This document shows, in pieces, positions 8,775 to 17,821 of a stretch of DNA of 64,000 nucleotides; position 1 is the first letter of the stretch, and each line of letters begins with the position of its first letter. Made by a program: the position numbers and the translations under genes. Below the pieces are notes generated by a model that searched no databases, was not told the DNA's origin, and saw nothing but the letters and a program-made list of their open reading frames with translations. The DNA comes from Serratia odorifera (GTDB lineage: Bacteria; Pseudomonadota; Gammaproteobacteria; Enterobacterales; Enterobacteriaceae), in contig NZ_LR134117.1 of assembly GCF_900635445.1 (NCBI RefSeq), positions 248,001 through 312,000 of the forward strand, read 5' to 3'.

Positions 8775-8837
8775 TTCAAAGGGGGTGGGTCAGTTTTACT
8801 TTGGCAGGGGGGGGTCAGAATTCGATCGGTATTGACA

Positions 8838-8843
8838 CTAAAC
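8838..8843. repeat. Target-site duplication, right copy (CTAAAC)
   Basis: Matches 6870-6875 exactly. The repeat is exactly six bases: neither five nor seven match in register. Confidence 0.9.
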
Positions 8844-10539
8844 CGAATTTGCGCCCTTCACGTGCAATTTTCTCAAATACCTGACAGCAGATTGCAGCGG
8901 AGTTTTGATTCTCAGAGTCATCTTTATAGCGCTTGATAAAAGTATGTGCTTCTTCCATGACAAGTACGGTGGGTAAGGTCTTACCATGGTTTAACTTACG
9001 GTAACGCTGCAAGGATTCTAGAGTCATTCGGGCAATTACAGCTGTGATGATGTGCACTACTTCGGCGGGAACCAAGGATAGATCGATAACGGTAACAGAA
9101 CCGTTAGAAGCTTGATTATCACCAATGTAACTCCTTAACCAATCATCTAGTGACAGCGCCGTTGCATCGCCAGAGACTATCTTCATTCTGGAGTCTGAGA
9201 GAATTGTGCGGATACGCATTAACATGGTTTCGACATACTCGGAAACCCCGAGTAACTCTGCTGTAGCTTCTACGCTTCTAAGCAGTTGGTCGCCAGTGAA
9301 AGGACGTGGCACATCAGCATCAATGGGTAGGGTATCGCTATCACCTCCACCAAATGATGAATGAGCCAAGCACATCTTTCTAAGCAATGTTTCAATCTCT
9401 TCTCTACTGAAGATTGGAGGCCAATCTCCTGAATGGGCCGACAGGATCTGCGTAAAGCATTGTGTTAGTTCACCAAGCACTTCGCTTTCAGCAGGATTGA
9501 ATCCCACGTCATTACTTAACCCAGTTTTCCAGGTAATCAACCGATCTCGAAAGCCCTTTGCTTGCCCAGGCCCTTTCCAAGGGTTTCCTGCATTTTTTTC
9601 AATTTGAATAGCTGTCACAAGTGTTCGTAAATAACGGCGCATCTCATGACTGGGGGTAACAACACCAGTTAATCCCCCATCACGAACCGAACGTAACGCT
9701 TGGATCAAAGTTGGTCGTTGCGCTTTAGCGCTAGCTTGAGTAAATGAACCCCATTCGACAGTATTCCAGAACCATATTGGTATTTGCAGTTGTTCAATGG
9801 CATCGCTTGGTTCGACCGCAAAAACACGAACCTTACTCATATCGCGGAAGGTGTTAGCATATTCCCCATTAGGGTCAAGCACGATAAAGCGGGCATTCGG
9901 GTCTGCTCCAGCCCGTGCTTTACGAGCCTCATCCATGGACCAACGGATTAATCCCGCAACTGAGCAGGATTTTCCACTACCTGTATTTCCCAGTACGGCT
10001 AAATGACGGCCAAACAGGCGATCTGGGTCAATTTTAACCTCAGCATTGGCAGCTAATGGGCTAGTACCAATTTTAATTCTACGGTTGTCACCTGATTCGA
10101 CAATTGCTCTCAATTGACTGGGTGTAGGCAATATAACGACATCACCCACGGTGGGGTAACTTTCTACACCTCGACGAAAGCGGAAAGTTTCTTTACCTTG
10201 ATCATCCCTGCTTTCATAAGCCAACACACCGAGCGGGTTCAAACTCATTTTGCGTAAGGGATAAGGTAAGTCCACCAACCCAAGGTCTTGCATTCCCTTA
10301 CGTTGAGGATATTGAGAACGTTCTATCGTAATCCATTCGATCTGGGCAACCATATGCCCCTCATCGCTGGGTATCAGTACATAACCGTTAATACGAGGAA
10401 ATGGACGTGGCGTACCGGTATTAAGCGCTACTCCATCCGGAGCCTCTATGTCTATTAGCACTTTAATTTCATCGGGAGAGACGAAATCTATTGAGCCAAT
10501 ACGCAGCGAGTCAGCATAAGCTAATGGAGATAAACTCAT
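8838..10539 (-). pseudogene. herA: herA 5' part, HerA helicase of Sir2-HerA system, IS-disrupted
   Basis: The first about 567 codons of a HerA/FtsK-like hexameric ATPase. An N-terminal HAS-barrel region (1-170) leads to Walker A GNTGSGKS (184-191) and Walker B VLVMEEAHT (525-533). Translation now runs into the IS and stops at 8818 after a few foreign residues, giving about 574 aa that lack the arginine-finger/C-terminal part. The uninterrupted gene would encode 694 aa. The ATG overlaps the sir2 stop (ATGA), so the two were one transcript. In Sir2-HerA systems HerA forms the ring that holds and activates Sir2. Confidence 0.93.
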
Positions 10540-11981
10540 TCCTGTACCCCTCCTGTTGTTCCATGCTCAGGCGGCTTCTTATCCTCTAAATTTGACGTTC
10601 CCCAGCGTTGTTTGAGCAACTCGCTCATGCGGAAGGTTGTCTTGTCAATAGCTGCTTTGGGGAGGTAGTTTTCAGTCAAGGTAGCTATGTCAGCTAATGC
10701 TGGTCCGATCAATAAGCTGATCTGAGATGGTCTTCCCATCTCTTGGTATGTCTGCATAATACGGTCAAGGGGATCGTCGAACGATATGATCACTAAGTGC
10801 GTGGAAGGAATAGTCAGCATATCGCGGATTACTCTGTTGATATGCTCATCGCCAAAACTGTAGCCGTAGGTTACTAATGTGCTGTTCGGACGGCATACTG
10901 CAGCAGCAAGATCCCGGAATAATTCAACATAAGGGTAATCGGCAGTTTCTCTGTCTTTTGCAGCATTAGGATAAATCATCAATTGATGAGCGGTGGCACC
11001 GGCAAGACCTGGTGCTTTTAAATATGGTTCTGTACTTTCCGCACCGAAGGGTAAGCCAATACGGTGGATATCCTTCTTCGTTTGTACCCAGTCAACCGAA
11101 CCGTGCAGCTTGGTATAGCGTGCCACACCCTCCAGGTAACGGGGTTCTCCACGAATGCCTGGAGGATTGTAGTGCATATCTAAATCTAAACGTGAGGAAC
11201 GGAAAATAGGCATCAAGTTGCCTAAAAAACGATCTAATAAATGCAGTCCAGCCAATTCAGCGCCAGCTTCAATGAGCCGATCATAGTTTGTTGTGAAAAT
11301 ATTTAGGCGATCCCGTACCCCGGTACGGCTGGCAAAACTCATCAGAAAAGTAATGAGAGTATTGAATGCTTGCTCTCGTTTATGTTCTGCAGCAATCGCG
11401 ATACCTTCTTCACTCTTCAGAATTGAATGTGCGAAATCTTGCATACCGCTTTTTAGTTCTGCACGAAGAGCTTCAGCCTCAGGTTTTTTTTGCAAAATCT
11501 CAAAGCCACGAAGTAACTCATTAGCAACTCGCAATTGATCTTCGAGATTGCCTTCTTTGCGTCCAGCTGCGATGGCTGCGTTTTTTGCCGCTTGATTAAT
11601 TTCGGTGAGGTGGTCGCTAAGCGGCAGAGTGTTCATACCTGCAGCTCCTTTCCCGGCAGCCAGGTAGTGAATCGCGTGCGTTAAGCCGGAGCCAGCCAAA
11701 AGAGAAAGATGCTCTGACTGAAAAAGCGATGTTAGCCAAGGTTCAATACGGTTGCGCAACTCCTTAATTCCAAATGAATCAGAGCTTAACCAAGATGCTT
11801 CTATACCTTCAGCAAATTTATATTTGGCCGTATCATTTTCATCAATAATGAACTGTAACGGGAGGTGATCATCGCGCACTTTGATTATGTTGATGCTTGG
11901 CGCTTTCTTCTTATCTTGGGAAGATGGAAGGGGGTCTGTTTCATCGTTGTTAGTTGAGGCTGAAGGTTCATTAGCATTCAC
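10536..11981 (-). CDS. Sir2-family NADase of a Sir2-HerA defence system
   Basis: 481 aa. A disordered, charged N-terminus (about 1-60) is followed by a Sir2-like fold with GSGLT (97-101, NAD binding), FTTNYD with Asn232, KLHGSVDW with His293 and TYGYSFGDEHIN (371-382). Sir2-HerA (also called Nezha) proteins degrade NAD+ on phage infection and stop growth. This gene is intact with key residues present, but its partner herA is interrupted, so the system is probably inactive or misregulated. First gene of a two-gene operon on the minus strand. Confidence in family is high; the consequence is inference. Confidence 0.9.
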   Translation of the reverse strand: MNANEPSASTNNDETDPLPSSQDKKKAPSINIIKVRDDHLPLQFIIDENDTAKYKFAEGIEASWLSSDSFGIKELRNRIEPWLTSLFQSEHLSLLAGSGLTHAIHYLAAGKGAAGMNTLPLSDHLTEINQAAKNAAIAAGRKEGNLEDQLRVANELLRGFEILQKKPEAEALRAELKSGMQDFAHSILKSEEGIAIAAEHKREQAFNTLITFLMSFASRTGVRDRLNIFTTNYDRLIEAGAELAGLHLLDRFLGNLMPIFRSSRLDLDMHYNPPGIRGEPRYLEGVARYTKLHGSVDWVQTKKDIHRIGLPFGAESTEPYLKAPGLAGATAHQLMIYPNAAKDRETADYPYVELFRDLAAAVCRPNSTLVTYGYSFGDEHINRVIRDMLTIPSTHLVIISFDDPLDRIMQTYQEMGRPSQISLLIGPALADIATLTENYLPKAAIDKTTFRMSELLKQRWGTSNLEDKKPPEHGTTGGVQE

Positions 11982-12345
11982 GATTACTGCTCCTTAGATG
12001 TGCAAGTTTGAGCTCAGTGCTTCACGTTGGGGAGCGGTATTTTCTGACGAAAACTTTTAGAGTGATGTGTTCAATTTTTCATCACTTGAAGTTGCAACAA
12101 TCCTGCAATGGTTGGGTTTTATCGCTCCGCTCCCAGTTTACTACCCATTTCGACTAAAGACTGAAATATAAACAAGATTTGCTTATGAAGATCTACTTTC
12201 CTGACAAAAAACTGCGCTTCTTATAGATGGTTTATCGGGCCACTAAAATTCACACTCGAAATAATTTCAGATAGATATTATCTCTGAGAATCCCCCTGAA
12301 GCCTTCTTGCTTCCGGGGTTTTGTTTTTCTGTCTGAGGTCGTTTC
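11982..12345. other. Divergent promoter region between sir2 and GTPase gene
   Basis: 364 bp of AT-rich DNA between divergent genes. The part near sir2 should hold its promoter. The end near the GTPase gene holds a strong hairpin with a T tract (12292-12328). No other gene is seen. Confidence 0.5.
12292..12328 (+). terminator. Hairpin and T tract in leader of GTPase gene
   Basis: CCCC-GAAGC (12293-12302) pairs with GCTTC-GGGG (12309-12318) with one mismatch and a 6-nt loop, followed by TTTTGTTTTT. It ends only 17 bp before the ATG at 12346, so it acts on a leader transcript or on read-through from upstream. Similar leaders precede other island genes. Confidence 0.7.
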
Positions 12346-13221
12346 ATGAAAAAATTAGAAGGTCTGCAGGCCATCGAAAAGCCGCTGGCGTCACTCCCCC
12401 ACGCTATCGGCAAACATATTCTTGACCATATTCAAAAGCTCACTCACTACGAACCGGTTATCGGCATTATGGGTAAAACAGGCGTGGGAAAATCGTCGCT
12501 CTGCAATGCGCTTTTCCAGGGTGAGGTCACGCCCGTCAGTGATGTCCAAGCTTGCACCCGTGACGTACTGCGATTGCGGCTGAGCAGTGGTGAGCATAGC
12601 CTGATATTGGTTGACCTACCCGGTGTAGGCGAGAGTGAGCAACGGGATAAAGAGTATGAATCTTTGTATCGCCATATTCTCCCTGAGCTGGATCTCATCC
12701 TGTGGGTTATCAAAGCCGATGATCGTGCTTTCTCCATCGATGAACGTTTCTACCGACGAGTGATGACGGGCTACCAACAGCGAATACTGTTTGTCATTAA
12801 CCAGGTCGACAAAATCGAACCTTGCCATGAATGGAACGCCACCAGCAATACGCCATCACCGCACCAGTTGGCTAATATCGAGTCCAAACTGGACTCCATT
12901 CGCCAGCTGTTTTCACCGAGCCATCCAGTGTGCGCCGTTTCAGTAAGGACAGAATGGAATCTACCGTCAATGGTCGAAACCATGATGTGCTGCCTGCCTG
13001 ATCGTGCCACCAGCCCTCTGGCGACGCAACTGCACGGGAGGTTATGCAGTGAGCCGGTAAAAAAGCAGGCCCGTGAGAGCTTCGGTGGGGCAGTGGGAGA
13101 AGTGTTTGATTCTGCGGAAGTGGCATCATTTGTTCCCGCACCACTAAAAGCGGTTATTCGTACTATCCGTGAGGCGGTGGTATCCGTTGCCCGTGCCGTG
13201 TGGGACTGGATTTTCTTCTAA
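12346..13221 (+). CDS. YfjP/YeeP-family GTPase
   Basis: 291 aa Era-like GTPase of the type found in CP4-57 (YfjP) and CP4-44 (YeeP) islands. Visible are G1 GKTGVGKSS (about 43-51), G3 DLPGVGES and G4 NQVDK. The C-terminal third is less conserved and ends in hydrophobic residues (VWDWIFF) that might touch a membrane. Its job in the islands is unknown. It opens the plus-strand backbone block and is preceded by a terminator-like leader. Confidence 0.88.
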   Translation: MKKLEGLQAIEKPLASLPHAIGKHILDHIQKLTHYEPVIGIMGKTGVGKSSLCNALFQGEVTPVSDVQACTRDVLRLRLSSGEHSLILVDLPGVGESEQRDKEYESLYRHILPELDLILWVIKADDRAFSIDERFYRRVMTGYQQRILFVINQVDKIEPCHEWNATSNTPSPHQLANIESKLDSIRQLFSPSHPVCAVSVRTEWNLPSMVETMMCCLPDRATSPLATQLHGRLCSEPVKKQARESFGGAVGEVFDSAEVASFVPAPLKAVIRTIREAVVSVARAVWDWIFF

Positions 13222-13434
13222 CTCTGGCTCACCTGCGGTTATAGCCGGGACATACCCTGTCCGTTCTGATGCTTTATAAGCCATCGAATTTGGTCTGTTT
13301 TCTCTCTAAGCCCCGTCACGGTTGACTTCGGCAACAGTAAAAAATACGTCTTCTCGTGTCCATTCCCTGTCCCACTCCCTCGTTAAAATAACTGTTTTAT
13401 TTTCAGCCAATTATCTCACTGGAGAACCTGCCTC

Positions 13435-14136
13435 ATGGCTCAGGTTGAACGTCGTCATGATCGGCTTGCCGTCCGACTGTCGTTAATAATCAGCCGCCTG
13501 GTGGCTGGCGAAACACTGGATTTACGAGCGCTGGCAACTGAATTTGGTGTGTCGGTTCGAACTCTACGCCGGGACTTTCGGGAACGCCTGATGTATCTGG
13601 ATCTGGAGTATTGCAAAGGCCGATGCCGTTTGTTATCCGGTAGCCGCCAGAGAGAGCTTGCGGTAATGACATTTGCCCGCCAGTCAGGCGTTGAAGCACT
13701 GTTTCCTGATATGGATAACCATCTGGTCAGTTCACTGTTGAGCGGACCAGGGGAGTCTCCTTGCCTTATCTGGCAGGGAACAGCCCAGTTTTCATCCCCA
13801 GACTCAGGCGTATTCACTCGGTTAGTAAGCGCAATATCGGAACACCGGAAGGTGACGCTACTGGGAAGCGGTTGTCGGTGCACAGACCTTGCTCCCTATC
13901 GCTTGGTTCTGCGTGAGGGAGAATGGTATCTAACGGGTGAGCATCAGGCCCGGATTGCCGTTTTTCCCCTGACCGATATTCGGGCGGTCACGCTCCATAA
14001 CGGCAGCTTCGCTCCAGATATAGCGATGCGCGACATCCTCTCTCACCCGGATTTTCTTCAGGCTTTACCCCACTTTCGCTTTTTCCATTCATTGCTTGTC
14101 GCAACTGACGGCGGGCTTATACCTCAGAAGGAATAA
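13435..14136 (+). CDS. YfjR-like WYL-domain transcriptional regulator
   Basis: 233 aa with an N-terminal DeoR-type winged helix (LRALATEFGVSVRTLRRDF, about 28-46) and a C-terminal WYL-type ligand-sensing region (LAPYRLVLREGEWYLTGEH). YfjR holds the matching place in CP4-57. WYL regulators often control defence genes, with nucleotide or nucleic-acid ligands. A YfjQ/DUF932 gene usually found between the GTPase and this regulator is absent here. Confidence 0.85.
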   Translation: MAQVERRHDRLAVRLSLIISRLVAGETLDLRALATEFGVSVRTLRRDFRERLMYLDLEYCKGRCRLLSGSRQRELAVMTFARQSGVEALFPDMDNHLVSSLLSGPGESPCLIWQGTAQFSSPDSGVFTRLVSAISEHRKVTLLGSGCRCTDLAPYRLVLREGEWYLTGEHQARIAVFPLTDIRAVTLHNGSFAPDIAMRDILSHPDFLQALPHFRFFHSLLVATDGGLIPQKE

Positions 14137-14141
14137 TCACA

Positions 14142-14572
14142 ATGAAATTGCTTACCACTACAGTGCTGGCCGCCAGTTTTTGCCTGGGTGTTGTGTTTCC
14201 GGCTGACGCTGGAAACACTGTCGGCACAGTCAAAGCCTGGCAATACATGCAGGCTGACGGCTGGAAATCCGCCGATGGCATGGATGACAATAAGCTGCAC
14301 AACATGCTCTATCAAGCCAGCGTGATTGATAACTACCCGTGGACGAAACAGTTTCTACTACGTGTCCGTGGCGGCGGCGCGATTTTCCTGGCCGACAAGA
14401 AAACCCACACCATTCGCCAACTAAAACTGAATCCACTTAGCGGTAATTACAACGATATTGAAACGGTCTACCAGGGAGAGAATAACGGAAATGGATGTTA
14501 TTTCGCCATTATTGATAACAAATTCTGGGCAAGAGATGAGGCCGAGCAGAATGTTCTCTATGGCTATCCTCG
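14142..14572 (+). pseudogene. Exported protein gene, 5' part, split by IS256-family element
   Basis: Begins 5 bp after the regulator stop. The first 25 residues form a signal peptide (hydrophobic core, cleavage after DA-DA-like PADA). No family is recognised. At 14572 the frame enters an insertion sequence and ends at 14597 after VESRDVV. Joining to 15955 restores YGYPRVENVENELDK and a 210-aa protein, so the gene was whole before insertion. The tail beyond the junction is rich in Gln, Lys and Arg. Confidence 0.8.
14564..14572. repeat. 9-bp target-site duplication, left copy
   Basis: CTATCCTCG is repeated at 15946-15954 on the other side of the IS. Nine bases is within the usual range for IS256-family elements (8-9 bp). 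Confidence 0.88.
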
Positions 14573-15945
14573 GGTAGAGTCCAGGGACGTGGTGTAAATT
14601 CGGAAGGATGGTGAGAGCCATCGGCTTATCCGGTAAGGTAATAGTTTGCAAAGACAATTATCTTAAAAGGAGTCAACCGATGGCTGACCACAGCATGACA
14701 TTCAGCAACACCCTGGCGCAACTTGGCGGCGAGGATTTTTTACGTGAGCTCACCGAGTTTATGCTCAACCGCATCATGGAAGCTGACGTCACTGCGCGCA
14801 TCAACGCAGAGCCCCATGAGCGCAGTGATGAGCGCGAGACCTACCGCAACGGCTACCGTGACCGTCAGTACAACACCCGCCTCGGCACGCTGGACCTGCG
14901 TATCCCGAAGCTGCGGGAAGGCACCTACTTCCCGCCCTTCCTCGAGGCCCGCAGGCTCTCGGAGAAGGCGCTTAACGCGGTTATCCAGGAAGCATGGATA
15001 AACGGCGTCTCGACCCGCAAGGTTGACGCCCTGGTCCAGTCGATGGGGATGACCGGTATCTCCCGCAGCCAGGTGTCATCCATCTGCCGCGGCATCGATG
15101 AGCGCGTACAGGCGTTCCTGCAGCGGCCGCTGGAAGGGGAATGGCCCTACTTGTGGCTGGATGCGACCTACGTGAAGGTGCGCAAGAACGGCCGGGTGGT
15201 CAACGTGGCGGTAATAATCGCCTGCGCGGTCAGCTCGGACGGTCGCCGGGAGATTATCGGGATGGGCATCGGTGAATCAGAAGCCAAGGCGTTCTGGCTG
15301 GCCTTCCTGCTGAGCCTGAAGGAGCGCGGTCTGGAAGGTGTGAAGCTGGTTATCTCCGACTCGCACAGCGGCCTTAAGGCGGCGATACGACAGGTGTTCT
15401 GTGCAAGCTGGCAGCGCTGTCGGGTCCACTTCATGCGCAACGTGCTGGGGCGCGTCAGCAGGGCCAGCCAGTCGGTGGTCCGCGCCGCTCTGCAGCAGGT
15501 ATTCGTACAGACCGAGGAGAAAAGCGCCCACGCCACCTGGCGCGAGGTTGCGGCCCAGCTGGAAAAGAGCTTCCCGGCGGTCACGGAGATGATGGACGAA
15601 GCGGAAGCGGACGTGCTGGCGTACTTCGGCTTCCCGAAGGCGCACCGTGTGAAAATCCACTCGACCAACACGCTGGAGCGCCTGAACAAAGAGGTGAAGC
15701 GGCGTGCCGACGTGGTGGGCATCTTCCCCAACGAAGAGAGCATCATGCGGCTGCTGGGAGCGGTCCTGACGGAGCAGAACGAAGAATGGCTGCTGCAGAA
15801 CCGCTACCTGCCGCAACACAGTATGGCGGAGATAGAGTCGGCCGCTGAAGACGACGTTATCGAGGCGCTGCCAATCAGCGCATAACAGGCCCATTACCGG
15901 ACCGGAAGGCTGTAACTGAATTTACACCACCTTGACGGACTCGAC
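14573..15945 (+). mobile_element. IS256-family insertion sequence, 1373 bp
   Basis: One transposase gene flanked by inverted ends. The left end holds AGTCCAGGGACGTGGTGTAA and the right end, read inward, AGTCCGTCAAGGTGGTGTAA. Bordered by identical 9-bp repeats. It is oriented with the host gene and appears complete. Confidence 0.93.
14680..15885 (+). CDS. IS256-family (mutator-type) transposase
   Basis: 401 aa from the ATG at 14680, which has an AAGGAG ribosome-binding site 6 nt upstream; the open frame extends further upstream but without such a site. DDE residues are visible in LWLDATYVKV, VISDSHSGLKAA and NTLERLNKEVKRR. Length and sequence style match IS256 elements of enterobacteria such as IS1414. 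It cuts and joins the element ends. Confidence 0.95.
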   Translation: MADHSMTFSNTLAQLGGEDFLRELTEFMLNRIMEADVTARINAEPHERSDERETYRNGYRDRQYNTRLGTLDLRIPKLREGTYFPPFLEARRLSEKALNAVIQEAWINGVSTRKVDALVQSMGMTGISRSQVSSICRGIDERVQAFLQRPLEGEWPYLWLDATYVKVRKNGRVVNVAVIIACAVSSDGRREIIGMGIGESEAKAFWLAFLLSLKERGLEGVKLVISDSHSGLKAAIRQVFCASWQRCRVHFMRNVLGRVSRASQSVVRAALQQVFVQTEEKSAHATWREVAAQLEKSFPAVTEMMDEAEADVLAYFGFPKAHRVKIHSTNTLERLNKEVKRRADVVGIFPNEESIMRLLGAVLTEQNEEWLLQNRYLPQHSMAEIESAAEDDVIEALPISA

Positions 15946-15954
15946 CTATCCTCG
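15946..15954. repeat. 9-bp target-site duplication, right copy
   Basis: CTATCCTCG, identical to 14564-14572. Confidence 0.88.
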
Positions 15955-16156
15955 CGTCGAAAATGTGGAAAACGAGCTGGATAAAATCAGGCAGCAATTC
16001 AGCCCACAGGTAGTTATGGTCATGCCGGATAACTGTGTGAATAAACAGCAACAAGCGGCGCTGGCGGCTAAACGCTCGAAAGAGGATCGGAAACTGCAGC
16101 AATGGGTAGCGCAGCAAAGCCTCGCTGAATTGTGTCGTCGCACCGGTAATTGTTGA
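15955..16156 (+). pseudogene. Exported protein gene, 3' part
   Basis: Continues the frame of 14142-14572 (VENVENELDKIRQQF onward) to a stop at 16156. It has no start of its own next to a ribosome-binding site. The segment is predicted helical and polar with three cysteines (DNCVN, LCRR, GNC). Confidence 0.8.
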
Positions 16157-16180
16157 ACCACTTCCCGAAAGAAGAGTGAA

Positions 16181-16307
16181 TATACCCGTCGTCAATGAAA
16201 CTGCAGCGGTGTTGGCTACGCTCGTTCGCCCTAGTCACATAGCTGTCTATGCTCCTAGGGACTCACTCCCTTGCCGCCTAGCTGCAACTTCATTGAACTT
16301 GGGTATA
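16181..16307. repeat. ERIC repeat (127 bp)
   Basis: Exactly 127 bp, from TATACCCGTC to TTGGGTATA, with near-complementary halves and the conserved ERIC words TTGGCT, CTCCT.GGGACTCACTC and TTGCCGCCT. ERIC (IRU) repeats are non-autonomous palindromic elements of enterobacteria, frequent in Serratia and Yersinia. This copy lies 25 bp after the split exported-protein gene. Confidence 0.9.
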
Positions 16308-16353
16308 TACCAGTAACGTCTTCGGGCCGGGCTTCAGATAGCTATCCCACTGA

Positions 16354-16551
16354 GTAATTTCTCCGGGCGACACCGGGGTTTCACAGATAAGGAAATCATG
16401 TTTTCGCAAAATCGGGGTAGATACTGCGGCTTTTGGCAAGCTGGCCTGGCTGGTCCCATTTTATCTGTGGTGGCGGGCTAAAACGCTTGGGCAGAAACCC
16501 ACGTATTTCTGGGTCTGGTTGGTGATGTTGGTACTGATCATTCTGACCTGA
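16354..16551 (+). pseudogene. Remnant open frame with hydrophobic C-terminus
   Basis: A 65-codon open stretch with no start codon, ending with a membrane-like tail (WLVPFYLWWRAKTLG and FWVWLVMLVLIIL) and a stop at 16549-16551. The rest of 16157-16652 holds the ERIC repeat and no other gene. It may be the 3' end of a membrane-protein gene lost when the ERIC element or a deletion arrived. Confidence 0.4.
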
Positions 16552-16652
16552 TGTTAATTAACATCTGACAAGAATATATCAAGAGATACATAGGCTTATT
16601 ACAAATAATGCAGATTGCAAAAAATTCAATTTACTGATTTAAGGACAGAATT

Positions 16653-17120
16653 ATGCGTCTACCTCCCGCAGTGCTGATGGTGTCAAGTCTGGTGTCAGCA
16701 ACAACCGCTCAGGCTATACCGAATATGTGGACCAGTGGTTTTGGTCAGGGTGTAACAGAATACCTGATCACCAATTCGGAAAATGTCGTTTTTAATCTTA
16801 ACTGCACTATGAACCCGGATGAGCAGAATACCTTACAGCATAATGTACTCATCGACTTGTCTGACGGTACTCGCGTGGATTCACGCGATGATAAAGCTGC
16901 AATAACGGTTGTGACCGATGACCAACAGTTTCCGTTACCCTCTTCGCTGGGTTGGCGAAATGGGGATAACGCCTGGATCCAGTTTATTGATGCCCTTGGT
17001 CACGCCGCAACGTTCGATGTTTATGTAAATGATAAAAAAGTAGGGAGCTTTACTCCCGGTATTAAGAATACGAAAAAAGAGCTGGATGACCTTAGCGAGT
17101 GCAGGAATACCGCTGGTTAA
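16653..17120 (+). CDS. Hypothetical exported protein
   Basis: 155 aa with a signal peptide (cleavage likely after TTAQA, residue 21) and a periplasmic domain dominated by beta-strand-like sequence. Two cysteines (NLNCTMN, SECRN) could form a disulfide. Length and position are like YfjT of CP4-57, but I cannot confirm homology. It has its own strong terminator, so it is probably a single-gene unit. Confidence 0.65.
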   Translation: MRLPPAVLMVSSLVSATTAQAIPNMWTSGFGQGVTEYLITNSENVVFNLNCTMNPDEQNTLQHNVLIDLSDGTRVDSRDDKAAITVVTDDQQFPLPSSLGWRNGDNAWIQFIDALGHAATFDVYVNDKKVGSFTPGIKNTKKELDDLSECRNTAG

Positions 17121-17154
17121 CTTTCTTTATCAGCAACCAATCGATCATCTTACG

Positions 17155-17192
17155 GGCCATGCCTCCTTCGGGAAGCATGGCCTTTCGTTTTT
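17155..17192 (+). terminator. Intrinsic terminator
   Basis: GGCCATGC (17155-17162) pairs with GCATGGCC (17175-17182); inside, TCC and GGA close a TTCG tetraloop. TTTCGTTTTT follows. A classic strong terminator 35 bp after the exported-protein stop. Confidence 0.9.
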
Positions 17193-17290
17193 AATCTCCG
17201 AATAAGGACTTTGTAGTGTTACGCCAGCCAGACCTCGCGTGAGCCGTCATCATAAGTACTCACTGACTTTTCTGACCCTTCTCCAACGTA

Positions 17291-17327
17291 CAGGCCCCTC
17301 GGTTTTTCCGGTGGGGGCTGTTTTGTT
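17291..17327 (+). terminator. Hairpin and T tract in leader of antirestriction gene
   Basis: CAGGCCCCTCGG pairs with CCGGTGGGGGCTG over a TTTTT loop with two mismatches, followed by TTTTGTTATTT. It ends 29 bp before the ATG at 17356, like the leaders at 12292 and 20003. Confidence 0.6.
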
Positions 17328-17355
17328 ATTTATTTCATTCAGATGGATATTTTTC

Positions 17356-17802
17356 ATGAATACACATTCTACCCCGCCTACGGCCTCCTCTCAGACAAAC
17401 ACACTGACCGCCACTGCTGTGCCAAACCGCCAGCGCCTCCGTTTCTGGCCACAGCACTTTGGCAACATACCGCAATGGCTCATTCTGGAGCCGCACGTCT
17501 TTGGCTGGATGGATCGCCTGTGTACTGATTACAACGGGGGCTCCTGGCACTTTTATACGCTGAGCAACGGCGGCGCCTTTATGGCACCAGAAAGCGATGA
17601 GCGGTGGTCACTGTTTAACGGTATGAATGGTAACGGCGCCGAGATGAGTGCTGAGGCCGCAGGGATCACCGCCTGCCTGATGGCCTTCAGCCACCACGCT
17701 TGCCGCACTGAGAGCGAAGCGATGAGCGACCATTTCTATCGCCTGCGGGAATACGCGTTGCACCATCCCGACAGCCGCGCCATTTTCTCCCTGATTGACT
17801 GA
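17356..17802 (+). CDS. ArdB/KlcA-family antirestriction protein (YfjX/YafX-like)
   Basis: 148 aa from the ATG at 17356; a longer open frame upstream covers the leader hairpin and is not used. The body has the ArdB/KlcA patterns FGNIPQWLILEPHVFGWMDR and YNGGSWHFYTLSNGGAFM. These proteins block type I restriction enzymes in vivo and help mobile elements enter new hosts. In CP4 islands the matching gene (yfjX) also precedes a radC-like gene. Its stop lies 19 bp before the radC ATG. Confidence 0.92.
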   Translation: MNTHSTPPTASSQTNTLTATAVPNRQRLRFWPQHFGNIPQWLILEPHVFGWMDRLCTDYNGGSWHFYTLSNGGAFMAPESDERWSLFNGMNGNGAEMSAEAAGITACLMAFSHHACRTESEAMSDHFYRLREYALHHPDSRAIFSLID

Positions 17803-17821
17803 GCAACAAGGTACTCTCAAC

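Larger units (their letters stand above)
6876..8837 (+). mobile_element. IS21-family insertion sequence, 1962 bp
   Basis: Carries istA and istB and is bounded by imperfect inverted ends. The left end starts TGTCGCTACCGATGTAAAAC and the right end, read inward, starts TGTCAATACCGATCGAATTC. Inside each end lie two spaced copies of a motif near TGACCCACC, like the multiple transposase-binding sites of IS21 elements. Flanks are 6-bp direct repeats. Size and gene lengths are close to IS100. The element lies inside herA and looks complete. Confidence 0.95.

Noticed and set aside
6885..8826. IS21-family ends placed at a 4-bp repeat CGAT
   Set aside because: The inverted ends extend 9 to 12 bp further out on both sides (TGTC...ACCGAT), and the 6-bp CTAAAC repeat outside them restores a canonical HerA sequence; the 4-bp choice leaves ten extra residues.
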